NCBI RefSeq assembly: GCF_024661895.1
Contig: NZ_CP102453.1
Coordinates: 1,054,001-1,118,000 of the forward strand
Direction: 5' to 3'
From: Fundicoccus culcitae
GTDB lineage: Bacteria; Bacillota; Bacilli; Lactobacillales; Aerococcaceae
DNA: 64,000 nucleotides
Shown here: piece by piece, positions 18,012 through 27,000 of the stretch
Numbering within the stretch: position 1 is the first letter of the stretch
Layout: the number at the start of each line of letters is the position of its first letter
Made by a program: the position numbers and the translations under genes
Notes under the pieces: model-generated
The model's database searches: none
Told to the model about the DNA's origin: nothing
What the model saw: only the letters and a program-made list of their open reading frames with translations

Positions 18012-19010
18012 ATGATTACTGAAGTAGCGAAAAATATTTATCGGTTCAATGTTGATTTGCCTCAAACCGCTTTGAAGCAATTAAATATCTATGTGATTAA
18101 GGCTGGCGGTCGTAATATTGTGTTTGATACCGGCTATAATTTACCTGAAACGCAAGCGCAATTATTAGCAGGTTTGAGTGCGTTGGATTTGGAAGTGGCT
18201 GATTGTGAGTTAGTCTTAACGCATTTGCACTCCGACCATACCGGCTTGGCTCATCTGTTTGCGGATGCTGGTTGCCCTGTTTATGCTGGTAGTGTGGATG
18301 GTAATTTGATGAATGCCATGACGGGCGATGCCTATTGGAAACACATTTATGCGTTACAAGCGGCCTATAGCGATAAAGGGACCGCGACGAGTAGAGAAGA
18401 TAATCCGGCGCATAATTATAAATTAAACCGCCCCGTTGATTTCATCCCGCTAGATCCTGGCGATGATTTTGTGGTTGGCGATTATCAATTCAACGTCTTA
18501 GACCTCAAAGGGCATACACCTGGTCATATTGGTTTATATGAAGCAAATCACCATTTTATCTTTTCAGCCGATACCGTCCTAGATCCGATTTCACCTAATA
18601 TTACATACTGGGGCGATCAATACCCTAATATCCTAGGAACCTATATTGAGACCTTGCGCGATTTGCGAAAATTAAATTTAGCACGGATGTTCGCCACCCA
18701 TCGGAAAATCATCGATAACCCGAATGAACGTATCGATGAAATCATTCACCATCACTTGCTGCGACTCCAAGAAATTTTACAATCGATGGAAGTTGACGCC
18801 TGGTATACCGTCGAGGATATTTCTAGCCAAATCTCATGGCGCATCAAAATTGATAGCTGGCAAAACTTTCCCCCTGCACAAAGAGTCTTTGCCTTAGGCG
18901 AAACAATGGCCCATCTGGACTACTTAAGACATTCAAAACACGTTGAAATGAAAATGGAAGACAACGTCTACCGGTTTAGGTTGTTGAATGGAGTAATTGA
19001 AGCGGTCTAG
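18012..19010 (+). CDS. MBL-fold metallo-hydrolase, substrate unknown
   Basis: 332-aa protein with an N-terminal metallo-beta-lactamase domain: zinc motif LTHLHSDHTG (about residue 75), DLKGHTPGHIGLY and FSADTVLD. The C-terminal part (about 245-330) looks like the winged-helix extension of some MBL hydrolases. ATG at 18012 is preferred over a TTG one codon earlier. A likely promoter (TATGAT -10) lies about 40 nt upstream. It diverges from the mur operon, which may be coincidence. No signal peptide. The substrate cannot be named. Confidence 0.8.
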   Translation: MITEVAKNIYRFNVDLPQTALKQLNIYVIKAGGRNIVFDTGYNLPETQAQLLAGLSALDLEVADCELVLTHLHSDHTGLAHLFADAGCPVYAGSVDGNLMNAMTGDAYWKHIYALQAAYSDKGTATSREDNPAHNYKLNRPVDFIPLDPGDDFVVGDYQFNVLDLKGHTPGHIGLYEANHHFIFSADTVLDPISPNITYWGDQYPNILGTYIETLRDLRKLNLARMFATHRKIIDNPNERIDEIIHHHLLRLQEILQSMEVDAWYTVEDISSQISWRIKIDSWQNFPPAQRVFALGETMAHLDYLRHSKHVEMKMEDNVYRFRLLNGVIEAV

Positions 19011-19073
19011 GGGCTAGAAGGATTTCTCATTACTAACCTCTGCTTTACTTTACAGACTTTTCGGATGCTATTT

Positions 19074-19710
19074 TGTAGTTCGTCGGGTGAACGAACTACA
19101 TTTTTATAGGTCGTTAGTAAAACGAACTACATTTTTATAGGTCGTTGAGAAAACGAACTACATTTTTATAGGTCGTTGGTAAAACGAACTACATTTTTAT
19201 AGGTCGTCGGGTGAACGAACTACATTTTTATAGTTCGTTGGTTGAACGAACTACATTTTTGTAGGTCGTTAGTAAAACGAACTACATTTTTATAGTTCGT
19301 TAGTAAAACGAACTACATTTTTATAGGTCGTTGAGAAAACGAACTACATTTTTATAGTTCGTCGGTAAAACGAACTACATTTTTATAGGTCGTTGGTAAA
19401 ACGAACTACATTTTTGTAGGTCGTTAGTAAAACGAACTACATTTTTATAGGTCGTTAGGGAAACGAACTACATTTTTATAGGTCGTTAGGGAAACGAACT
19501 ACATTTTTATAGTTCGTTAGGGAAACGAACTACATTTTTATAGGTCGTCGGTAAAACGAACTACATTTTTACAGTTCGTTGAGGAAACGAACTACATTTT
19601 TATAGGTCGTTGAAGAAACGAACTACATTTTTATAGTTCGTTGGTAAAACGAACTACATTTTTGTAGGTCGTTGAGGAAACGAACTACATTTTTATAGTT
19701 CGTTTGCCAT
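19074..19710. repeat. About twenty 31-bp tandem palindromic units
   Basis: Units of 31 bp share ACGAACTACATTTTTATAG and a variable 10-bp middle. The TAGTTCGTT variants pair with AACGAACTA across a 4-6-nt loop; others have TAGGTCGTT and pair less well. Both T/G forms alternate along the array, so single units drift while the pitch stays at 31 bp. It lies between the convergent MBL gene and GH94. No start codon or ribosome site of interest. Not a CRISPR: the region between hairpins is as conserved as the hairpins. Confidence 0.92.
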
Positions 19711-19761
19711 TTCGAGCTAACTTTCTTACTCCGATAATTAGTTTTTTGATAGGAAGTAAAA

Positions 19762-19805
19762 AAACAAAACAGGCGGAAGTGAATCGAAACTCACTTCCGC
19801 CTGTT
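19762..19805 (-). terminator. Terminator of the GH94/ABC operon
   Basis: Perfect 15-bp inverted repeat (arms AACAGGCGGAAGTGA and TCACTTCCGCCTGTT, loop 8 nt) with a T-rich tail on the minus strand, 190 nt beyond the GH94 stop codon. From 19811 to 19994 nothing else was recognised. Confidence 0.85.
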
Positions 19806-19994
19806 ATTTAAAATGATGCATAGAAACATTTCGAACTTAAAGGTTAAACAAAAAAGCCGAACATATAATAAGCCAATCCATCCCTCGCCTATAGCACAGA
19901 CCCATATACCACAGAATGAACGCTAAGACGATACTAGCCTTCCCCTTAAAGTTACACAAATCCAGCTTTCTCAATTACTTACTTACAAAACACA

Positions 19995-22900
19995 CTAATA
20001 CTGCGGGAAGTAGATATCCATACGATTTTCCCCATCAGCAACTAACACACTATCTAACACTTCTTTACTCAAGTATAATCCACCGGCACGATAAGGGTTT
20101 TCCAACGTTTCCACAACAACATCCGCATCGTTCACTGTCACAGCTAACCCACCTTCGACCGCATGAAAAGCAAATTGAACCGGCACGTCGCCATAAGCAA
20201 ACTGGATTTTCAGTCCATCCCTATCACCAGACAAGACTGGATCCAAGACTAAACCTTGCCCTACGATTCGAATACCTAGCACATTGCTGATTAATTGATT
20301 CAAATAAATTCCTGGACCACTTGAATAAATCCGCCAACCGCCCATCACGGGAACTTCGCCATTTTTCAAGCGTTTAAAGTTTTCTTGTGCAATATAGCGA
20401 TCATTAAACTGGGCATCAGAACTACTAAAGTAAGCATTACTTTGCCGCGTTAAAGCATTAGGCACTTTTTCTTGAATCAAAATTGGGTTAATCGTCTCTA
20501 AACCTTCAAAGCTCAATTCATTCTTACCCATCTTAGCCATCGCTTCAACAAAACGAATATGGGCATGCACATACTGCAAGCCAATTTCACGACCAAAAGT
20601 GGACGCTTGTTCAGCACGTTTATAATTGGTACTTACCCCACCCTTATAAGTTGCCGGCTGGTTCATTAAATGCGCCCCATCAGTAAACAACAAATGTTCT
20701 TCAATAATATTAAAATGCGCTTCCGCTTGATCCTTCGAGAACAACTCACTGGTCATCCCCTGAATCATCGGCAACAAGCGGTAATCAATATCTGAATTTT
20801 CATCACTTGGATGAATCATATAAGTAAATTCACCTGACTCCGTTTGATAAACAAAACCAGGAACCACATCATCCGCTAAGATATATTTATTAATATCTGA
20901 ACGAATCGCCGCAGCTAACTCATAAACAAGCTCCGCTGTCTCACTATTATGACCATCAAGCGCATCAGCAAACATCATCAATGCCTGATAAGTCAACTCA
21001 ACCGTCCAAGAACTGGCCATATGCGATTTCAACCGCTCATTATACGGCTGCAACGTATCATCCCAATCACCATCTCCATACGAAGACAAATAAGTCCCTT
21101 CCAGAAAATGACTGGTAATATACGCTATTTGTTTTTGAATATGTTGCAACAAGGTCTCTTTTTCTTCAGTGTAAGCCTTGGAGGCATGCGACATATAAGG
21201 CAACTCAACCTCCAAAATCGACACATCGTCGGTAGCCTTCAAATATTCCGCCACCACTTTTAAAGGCCACACAATAATATCTCCATGACTCTCACCTGCC
21301 TGAATCGCCGCATATTGGTCAAACATAAACCACTGCGGCCAATTGCCATCCTCAACAAACTGATGCGTGTACAATTTCAACACAATATCCTTGACCACGT
21401 CAAAATGTTGCGTCGCCAAGAAAAACTCCACCGGCCCTTGCGACACATCGCGTGTCCCCCAAGCCGCCCCACCATACTGCTCCAAGCCATGCGGCACCAA
21501 ATAATGCACCAGCATATTGTGCGTGTACCAATATGTTATGCTGTTATATTTATTTGTAAGGGTTTGGTTTTCAGAGCCAAAATCAAAGGTCAAATGACGC
21601 GTTAAATCGCCAAAGTAGTCCTTAAACGCAAGCTGAGTAGCCTCAAAAGTCGTCTGAACCGGCACATAATCCGCACCATCCAACGTCCCTTGAATCGTCA
21701 GTTCAAATCTAGCAGTTTCCTCCAACCTCAAAGTAAATACCTCTGCTTCTTGCCCCGTCTCACTTAAACCATCCAATAACTCCGATTCATCCGTGACAAA
21801 AAAAGCCCCTTGCGAAGATATCTCCAAATAAAAACTTAAGGCTGGCAAGACGTGATGAATAATGGCAGGTTCAACCGCCTTAAACCAAATTAATTGCCCG
21901 TCTACTTCATAGTCATAGCCCGACCGATTTTCCGCTTCGTTCATAATGACTTGTTGCGTCACTAAAAATGGATAGGCTTTATTGGCCTGACTTTTAAGCA
22001 CTAACTGAATGCTATTGCTGTCCGCCAACGTATACGTCAACACCTCAATGACATCATCAGCAATTTTATATAACCACTTCACATAATGATTGCCTATTTC
22101 AAAGACAGATGGCATCGCTAATAAATACCACTGCTCGTCTAACTGGATATAAATCCGTTGCCCCGAAGCTTTCAGGATATTGAGAGGGTTGCGTGTATTC
22201 GTAATCCATTTATTCATGGACGTGTTCCCAATCACCACTTGTGAATTAAAGATCCCGTCCATCCAAGCCGTCGTTGAAATAACCGGCTTATCAACGGTGA
22301 CTTCAGTTTTCGAAAACAAAATCTGGCCATGTTGGCGTTGCATCAAAGCTTCTTTGGCTTGCAAAACAACATGGGCATGTTCATCGGTAAAAAATGACAA
22401 GACTTGATCCTGGCCATCTTTTTCAATTAATGTTTGGCTTGGATACCATGCCTTTAATTCAGCAGCCGTTAGGGGCTCGCCAATTAATAATTCGCCGGCA
22501 TTACCTTTAGCCTTAATCGTTGGCATAACATGAAAGTTTTCAGCTACTTTAATCGAGGCAAAATCGGCCTCAATAATGTCTAAGAATTCCAATTGCGTGA
22601 TAGCTGCTTCATGGCTTGCCTCAAAATAATTATAGAAAACAACGGTTTCAGTTTCCTTAGCCTTTAAGGTGATGGGTTCAACCAAAAGACCCGTATAGGC
22701 AAATTCATATTGCAAGACTTCATTAGCTAAGGCAGTTGCTTTTAAGACTTTAGCTTCATTAGTAAATTTATATTCCGTACCGAAAAATTGGAAACCATCC
22801 GTAGAGTAGGAACCCACTGGATGGAAACTCCCTTGTTGCAAATAAGGAAAGGCATGCCCGTGTTGAGGTTGATTTTGACGGGAGCATACAACATAACCAT

Positions 22901-23375
22901 GTGGACCGTTGATGGCTTTGTGATCAATGTATTGTGAAACGTAAGCTTCATTGGATTGAATCGCACCTTTAGCTGCTAGACCAATATCTTGTCCATATAA
23001 AAAATCTACCGTAACATCTTTTGAAGCAGCGATATTTATTGTCCAATACCAGGCACTCAGTTGTGGACTTAATTGGAAATAAAGGTCGTAAGTGATGCCC
23101 TCAACTTGGCCATGCCATGTCACTTGTTGGTCACTTACCGCAAATTCACTATGCGAAGCCAAGCCCATCAAAGGGTAGGCCGACTTAACGCTTCCATCTT
23201 CCCAAATACGTAGATAAATTTGGTTTAAAGAACCATCTAAATTCGTCGTCTCCACTTGATTAATCATGGATTGACCACTCATTATATGAAACAATTCCCC
23301 GCTGGCTTTAAATTGCACTTCCATCGTTGGATTGCTTAATGTCACTTTTTCATTCATATGATATTTATTTTGCAT
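19995..23375 (-). CDS. GH94 phosphorylase, 1,2-beta-oligoglucan phosphorylase-like
   Basis: 1126-aa intracellular protein of the GH94 phosphorylase type. The catalytic barrel shows QYGGAAWGTRDVSQGPVEF and SYGDGDWDDTLQPYN, the latter matching the GH94 segment that carries the general acid Asp. The N-terminal 600 residues are beta-sandwich-like. Length and the adjacent CUT1 transporter resemble the sophorooligosaccharide (1,2-beta-oligoglucan) phosphorylase cluster of Listeria innocua, so that specificity is my preferred inference; cello- or chitobiose phosphorylase activity is less likely at this length. ATG at 23375 (MQNKYHM) is chosen over a GTG 33 bp upstream that overlaps the permease gene. 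No signal peptide. Confidence 0.72.
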   Translation of the reverse strand: MQNKYHMNEKVTLSNPTMEVQFKASGELFHIMSGQSMINQVETTNLDGSLNQIYLRIWEDGSVKSAYPLMGLASHSEFAVSDQQVTWHGQVEGITYDLYFQLSPQLSAWYWTINIAASKDVTVDFLYGQDIGLAAKGAIQSNEAYVSQYIDHKAINGPHGYVVCSRQNQPQHGHAFPYLQQGSFHPVGSYSTDGFQFFGTEYKFTNEAKVLKATALANEVLQYEFAYTGLLVEPITLKAKETETVVFYNYFEASHEAAITQLEFLDIIEADFASIKVAENFHVMPTIKAKGNAGELLIGEPLTAAELKAWYPSQTLIEKDGQDQVLSFFTDEHAHVVLQAKEALMQRQHGQILFSKTEVTVDKPVISTTAWMDGIFNSQVVIGNTSMNKWITNTRNPLNILKASGQRIYIQLDEQWYLLAMPSVFEIGNHYVKWLYKIADDVIEVLTYTLADSNSIQLVLKSQANKAYPFLVTQQVIMNEAENRSGYDYEVDGQLIWFKAVEPAIIHHVLPALSFYLEISSQGAFFVTDESELLDGLSETGQEAEVFTLRLEETARFELTIQGTLDGADYVPVQTTFEATQLAFKDYFGDLTRHLTFDFGSENQTLTNKYNSITYWYTHNMLVHYLVPHGLEQYGGAAWGTRDVSQGPVEFFLATQHFDVVKDIVLKLYTHQFVEDGNWPQWFMFDQYAAIQAGESHGDIIVWPLKVVAEYLKATDDVSILEVELPYMSHASKAYTEEKETLLQHIQKQIAYITSHFLEGTYLSSYGDGDWDDTLQPYNERLKSHMASSWTVELTYQALMMFADALDGHNSETAELVYELAAAIRSDINKYILADDVVPGFVYQTESGEFTYMIHPSDENSDIDYRLLPMIQGMTSELFSKDQAEAHFNIIEEHLLFTDGAHLMNQPATYKGGVSTNYKRAEQASTFGREIGLQYVHAHIRFVEAMAKMGKNELSFEGLETINPILIQEKVPNALTRQSNAYFSSSDAQFNDRYIAQENFKRLKNGEVPVMGGWRIYSSGPGIYLNQLISNVLGIRIVGQGLVLDPVLSGDRDGLKIQFAYGDVPVQFAFHAVEGGLAVTVNDADVVVETLENPYRAGGLYLSKEVLDSVLVADGENRMDIYFPQY
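21732..21746 (+). repeat. 15-bp dispersed motif, copy 7 (in GH94)
   Basis: Match to ARTAAATAYCNCTGC; coding strand reads AEVFT, the same five residues as the copy in purL. Confidence 0.8.
22120..22134 (+). repeat. 15-bp dispersed motif, copy 8 (in GH94)
   Basis: Match to ARTAAATAYCNCTGC; read in a different frame it encodes part of QWYLL. Confidence 0.8.
23026..23040 (-). repeat. 15-bp dispersed motif, copy 9 (in GH94)
   Basis: Match to ARTAAATAYCNCTGC, minus strand; encodes INIAA, the same reading as copy 4. Confidence 0.8.
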
Positions 23376-23394
23376 AATACCCCCACTTTCTGCG

Positions 23395-24216
23395 TTATTT
23401 TCCACCACTCACATCGAATCCAGATAAAATATATTTTTGGAACACAATAAATAAAAATAAAATTGGGATGATCATGAAGGTCGCACCTGCCATTTGTAAA
23501 GCATAATTGGTTCCATGTTGGCCTTGTAGCAATTGTAACCCAACCGATAAGGTATAGAAACGTTGATCGTTGGCGATAATTAATGGCCATAAGAAGGAGT
23601 TCCAACCTCCAATAAACGTCAATAACGCCTGTACAGCCATGATAGAACGGGATAAAGGCAAGGCTATTTTAAAGAAAACATACCATTCTGATGCCCCATC
23701 CAAACGGGCAGCTTCAAACAGCTCCTCAGAGATATTTTCAAAGAATTGTCGGAATAAAAAGATCGAAAAAGCGGAACTTAATCCCGGTAGAACAATCCCT
23801 AAGTAACTATTCGTTAAACCCATTTTCGTTAATAATAAATAGACAGGAATCATCGTGACTTGACTCGGTATCATCATGGTGGCTAACACAGCAATAAACA
23901 TCACATTTTTGCCTTTAAATTCATAACGGGCAAAGCCAAAGCCAGCCATCGAATTGATGATTAAACCGGCAAAGCTCATTACGGTAACAATAATCGTATT
24001 TTTTAAATAGACATCAAAATTCAACCGTTCAAACAACTCTTTATAATTGTTCCAGGTTGGTTCATTCGGAATAATTGACAGACCTTGCGTTGTAATTTCA
24101 GCATTGGTTTTAAATGAAGCAGAAATCATCCAAACAAAAGGAAAGAAGGTTAGTATTCCCCAAAAAGCTAACACAATACCTATCACAATTTTTGTATTTC
24201 GACTCACGTGTAACAT
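23395..24216 (-). CDS. Carbohydrate ABC transporter permease (MalG-type, CUT1)
   Basis: 273-aa inner-membrane permease with six predicted helices and the EAA loop EELFEAARLDGASEWYVFFKIALPLSRS (about residues 160-190, quoted in part: EAARLDGASEW). It pairs with the neighbouring permease and binding protein. It precedes GH94 closely, so imported oligosaccharide probably goes straight to the phosphorylase. No ATPase gene is nearby; a shared MsmK-type ATPase elsewhere is expected, as is common for CUT1 systems. Confidence 0.92.
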   Translation of the reverse strand: MLHVSRNTKIVIGIVLAFWGILTFFPFVWMISASFKTNAEITTQGLSIIPNEPTWNNYKELFERLNFDVYLKNTIIVTVMSFAGLIINSMAGFGFARYEFKGKNVMFIAVLATMMIPSQVTMIPVYLLLTKMGLTNSYLGIVLPGLSSAFSIFLFRQFFENISEELFEAARLDGASEWYVFFKIALPLSRSIMAVQALLTFIGGWNSFLWPLIIANDQRFYTLSVGLQLLQGQHGTNYALQMAGATFMIIPILFLFIVFQKYILSGFDVSGGK

Positions 24217-24233
24217 TTACAAACCTCCCTTTC

Positions 24234-25118
24234 TTATTCTTGACGCGATTTATTTTGAATGCGCATTTGTATAATCGTCGCTGCAATAATAACGACGAAC
24301 AGTAGGAGTGAACCCGCTGCGGCATAGCCAAAACGATTTAATTGGAAACCATTACGATAAATAAATAATGACACACTAATGGTTGAATTCAATGGACCAC
24401 CATCTGTCATAATAAATGGCTCTTCGAAAAATTGTAGCCAACCAATAATGGTTGTTACCAACACAAAGAAGGTCGAAAATTTCAGTTGTGGAATCGTAAT
24501 GTAGCGAATTTGTTGCCATTTTGATGCCCCATCCAATTCAGCGGCTTCATACATAGAATCAGGGATATTTTGTAAAGCGGCTGAAAAAATCAGCATGTTA
24601 ATCCCAATTCCCTTCCAAACCGCCAAAATAATGAGCGATAATTTTGAAACACTGGGATCCGTCAGCCAGCCAATCGGCCCAATCCCCACATAACTCAGCA
24701 GTTGATTGAGCAGGCCAATGCTTTGGTTGGGGTTAAAAATAAAGGACCAAACAACCGCCACCGCAACAATATTCGTAATGGACGGCGAATAAAAGACTAA
24801 GCGCATAAACGAAAAGTAACGATTATTCCCCATATTAATAAATATCGCTAAAGCTAAGGACAGAATTAATACTAAAGGAACCCCAATAATGGCGTAGTAG
24901 AGCGTATTTTTGATGGATGTTAGAAAAACAGGGTCATTAATAATATTGTTATAATTTTCTGTCCCTATAAAGTTTATCCGCGAGTAATCGGCTAAGCCAG
25001 CTAAATTCATATCCGTAAAACTAATGACCAGCGAGACGATGATGGGTATTAACGAAAACATAATCAATAAAATAAATGCAGGTGCAATAAATAAATAAGG
25101 TGCAAATTTATGTTTCAT
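24234..25118 (-). CDS. Carbohydrate ABC transporter permease (MalF-type, CUT1)
   Basis: 294-aa permease with six predicted membrane segments and the EAA motif YEAAELDGASKWQQIRYIT (about residue 200). ATG at 25118 (MKHKFAPYL) follows AAAAGGAGAAG; the frame extends 8 codons further upstream without a ribosome site. The MalG-type partner begins 17 bp downstream. A hairpin between this gene and the binding-protein gene may lower permease expression relative to the binding protein. Confidence 0.92.
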   Translation of the reverse strand: MKHKFAPYLFIAPAFILLIMFSLIPIIVSLVISFTDMNLAGLADYSRINFIGTENYNNIINDPVFLTSIKNTLYYAIIGVPLVLILSLALAIFINMGNNRYFSFMRLVFYSPSITNIVAVAVVWSFIFNPNQSIGLLNQLLSYVGIGPIGWLTDPSVSKLSLIILAVWKGIGINMLIFSAALQNIPDSMYEAAELDGASKWQQIRYITIPQLKFSTFFVLVTTIIGWLQFFEEPFIMTDGGPLNSTISVSLFIYRNGFQLNRFGYAAAGSLLLFVVIIAATIIQMRIQNKSRQE

Positions 25119-25130
25119 TACGCTTCTCCT

Positions 25131-25171
25131 TTTAAAAAACAAATGGCAACCGAACAGCCGTCCAGTTGCCC
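25131..25171 (-). terminator. Intra-operon terminator/attenuator before the permeases
   Basis: On the minus strand, GGCAACTGGAC pairs with GTTCGGTTGCC (9 of 11 positions) across 4 nt, followed by ATTTGTTTTTT. It lies between the binding-protein stop codon and the first permease. Partial read-through would give more binding protein than permease. Confidence 0.8.
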
Positions 25172-25188
25172 TTGTTAAAAACTAATGC

Positions 25189-26436
25189 TTATTGAATAAG
25201 GCTTTCAATTTGGTCATTCAATTGATCGAGTGTTGATTGAATATCTGCCCCACCTACCATAATTTGTTCATAGGCTGACAAGTAAGCTTGTGCAACGGCA
25301 TCCCATTGAACGATTAACGGCATATGTTCAGAGTTTTCGAGTTGTTCACCAAAAGCTGCGATATGTTCTTCTTGTAATACATTATCTTCCCATGCATCCA
25401 CCCGTGCAGGTAATGAACTAGAATTATTGTAGAAAGTAATTAAGTTTTCTGGCGTTACCATATATTCAATTAATTGAACCGCCGCATCCACATTTTCAGA
25501 GCCATTCCAAACCGCTAAGTTTGCGCCACCCGTGTTTGAAATATTGTTAACAGGTCCTTCTGGTAAGGTTCTAACTGCCCATTTACCTTCAATATCTGGC
25601 GCATTTTCTTTGATGATGTTAATCATCCAAGGTCCACTAATGAACATTGGCACGATTCCGTCACCGCCAAAAGTTTGGGCTGTATCTAAACCTAAGTCCA
25701 TATTTGCTGCCGCTCCTGCTTCTACAAAGCTATATAAATATTGGATGGCTTCAACAAATTCTGGTTGATTAACATAAGCTTTTCCATCTTCAATTAAAGG
25801 TGAGCCATTTTGACGCGCAAACATAAAGCCATAACTTTGTTCAGGTAATTCAATGCTGAAACCATACATATTATCACCACGTTCAGATAATTTAACGGCT
25901 GCATCATATAATTCATCCCAATTTGAAGGTCCTTCTGGATAACCCACTGATTCTAATAAATCGGTACGGTAATATAGGGCACGTGTTTCAGTATACCAAG
26001 GCACACCATAGTAACGATCTTCAAAAACAGTGGTATTTACATTACCTTCAAAGAAGTTTTCTGGAGCTAAGGTTTCAGAGTTAGTGACATAATCCGTAAT
26101 ATCTAACAAAGCCCCTGCATCCACAAATTCTGCCATAAAAGTTGATCCCATTTGAATCACATCGGGACCTTGACCAGATGCAACCGCCGTTAGTAAACGG
26201 TCATGTGCTGCCGACCAAGGAATACTTTGTAAGTTAATATTAATACCTGTTTCAGCTGTAAAGTTATCAAATATCTCTTGCGTTTGTTCGTTACCATCCC
26301 CCATAATCCAAACATTTAATTCTTCTTGCGCTTGAACTTGAACTAGAGCTTGTGCTGAGCCGGCAACTGCATTGAAGCTAAGTAAACCAACAGCACCCAC
26401 GATGGTTGCTTTTACCATTTTTTTCAGAAACTTCAC
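25189..26436 (-). CDS. Sugar-binding lipoprotein-like ABC substrate-binding protein
   Basis: 415-aa extracellular solute-binding protein (family 1). GTG at 26436 is chosen because AAAGGAGAG lies 6 nt upstream; this gives a signal sequence KFLKKMVKATIVGAVGLLSF then AVAGSAQA. No lipobox Cys is visible in this stretch, so anchoring is unclear. Typical SBP features: LNVWIMGDGNEQTQEIFDNF, DVIQMGSTFMAEFVDAGAL, and MFISGPWMINIIKE. It is the first gene of the SBP-permease-permease-GH94 operon and presumably binds the substrate of the phosphorylase (inferred: beta-1,2-glucooligosaccharides). Confidence 0.88.
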   Translation of the reverse strand: MKFLKKMVKATIVGAVGLLSFNAVAGSAQALVQVQAQEELNVWIMGDGNEQTQEIFDNFTAETGININLQSIPWSAAHDRLLTAVASGQGPDVIQMGSTFMAEFVDAGALLDITDYVTNSETLAPENFFEGNVNTTVFEDRYYGVPWYTETRALYYRTDLLESVGYPEGPSNWDELYDAAVKLSERGDNMYGFSIELPEQSYGFMFARQNGSPLIEDGKAYVNQPEFVEAIQYLYSFVEAGAAANMDLGLDTAQTFGGDGIVPMFISGPWMINIIKENAPDIEGKWAVRTLPEGPVNNISNTGGANLAVWNGSENVDAAVQLIEYMVTPENLITFYNNSSSLPARVDAWEDNVLQEEHIAAFGEQLENSEHMPLIVQWDAVAQAYLSAYEQIMVGGADIQSTLDQLNDQIESLIQ

Positions 26437-26465
26437 GAAAATCTCTCCTTTATTTTTCTTTATTC

Positions 26466-26501
26466 GAAACGTTTCACTAAAATGCATTATAAGCGTTTAC
26501 A
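26466..26501 (-). promoter_or_regulatory. LacI-type palindrome and cre-like site upstream of the SBP gene
   Basis: Perfect palindrome GAAACGTTTC (26466-26475) and, 15 bp further upstream, AAGCGTTTACA (26491-26501), whose complement TGTAAACGCTT matches the cre core. Both fit LacI/GalR-family operators, either CcpA or a local regulator outside the window. Confidence 0.6.
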
Positions 26502-26681
26502 GATTAGATTGCAACTATTTTATATTGTGAAATTAATTTATTTTTTATTAAGATTTGGGAGTGATTGTGGATGTATATTGTGTCATTGATTGTTAGGAGG
26601 TTTGTGTTGATGTGGGGTGGGTTTGGGGTAAGCCGGATGTGTGCGACGACTAAACTGGCTACAAATATGGCTCTTCGGTTA

Positions 26682-26795
26682 CGAATTCAGGTGTTTAATG
26701 ATCGATTAGCTTTATTCAGTCACGAAATCAGGCATTTGATGACCGATTAGCTTTATTCAGTCACGAAATCAAGCATTTGATGACCGATTAGCCTA
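26682..26795. repeat. GATTAGCTTTATT repeat family, copy B, 41-bp pitch
   Basis: CGATTAGC starts at 26703, 26744 and 26785 (41 bp each), with a conserved CACGAAATCARGCATTTGA spacer. Related to 12577-12634 and 34235-34275. Confidence 0.8.
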
Positions 26796-26839
26796 ATTTG
26801 TAGTTTATTTATGGTCACACATTTCCCGCTTAAGCTCAC

Positions 26840-26948
26840 GCACACAACAACTGCCCGAATATGTGTGCGCTCCCCATCACGCTCACAACAACTGCTCCAA
26901 TATGTGTGCGCCCACGTAAGTGAGAAATGACGGTTCTTCACTTCCCAC
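26840..26948. repeat. TGTGTGCGC hairpin family, copy A, plus shared 34-bp flank
   Basis: Two units begin GC(A/T)CACAACAACTG at 26840 and 26881 (41 bp apart) and contain TATGTGTGCGC. The next 34 bp (26915-26948) are identical to 34533-34566, where a five-unit array of the same family lies. Confidence 0.85.
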
Positions 26949-27000
26949 ATACGGAAACCCAGTGGGGACGGTGTTTAACCTAGACTAAGTATGATGAGAT

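Noticed and set aside
19074-19710. CRISPR array
   Set aside because: Units are contiguous; the parts between palindromes are as conserved as the palindromes, there are no unique 30-bp spacers and no cas genes.
26565-26950. Small ORFs on both strands upstream of the ABC operon
   Set aside because: They lie over repeat modules, lack ribosome sites and have no recognisable protein character.
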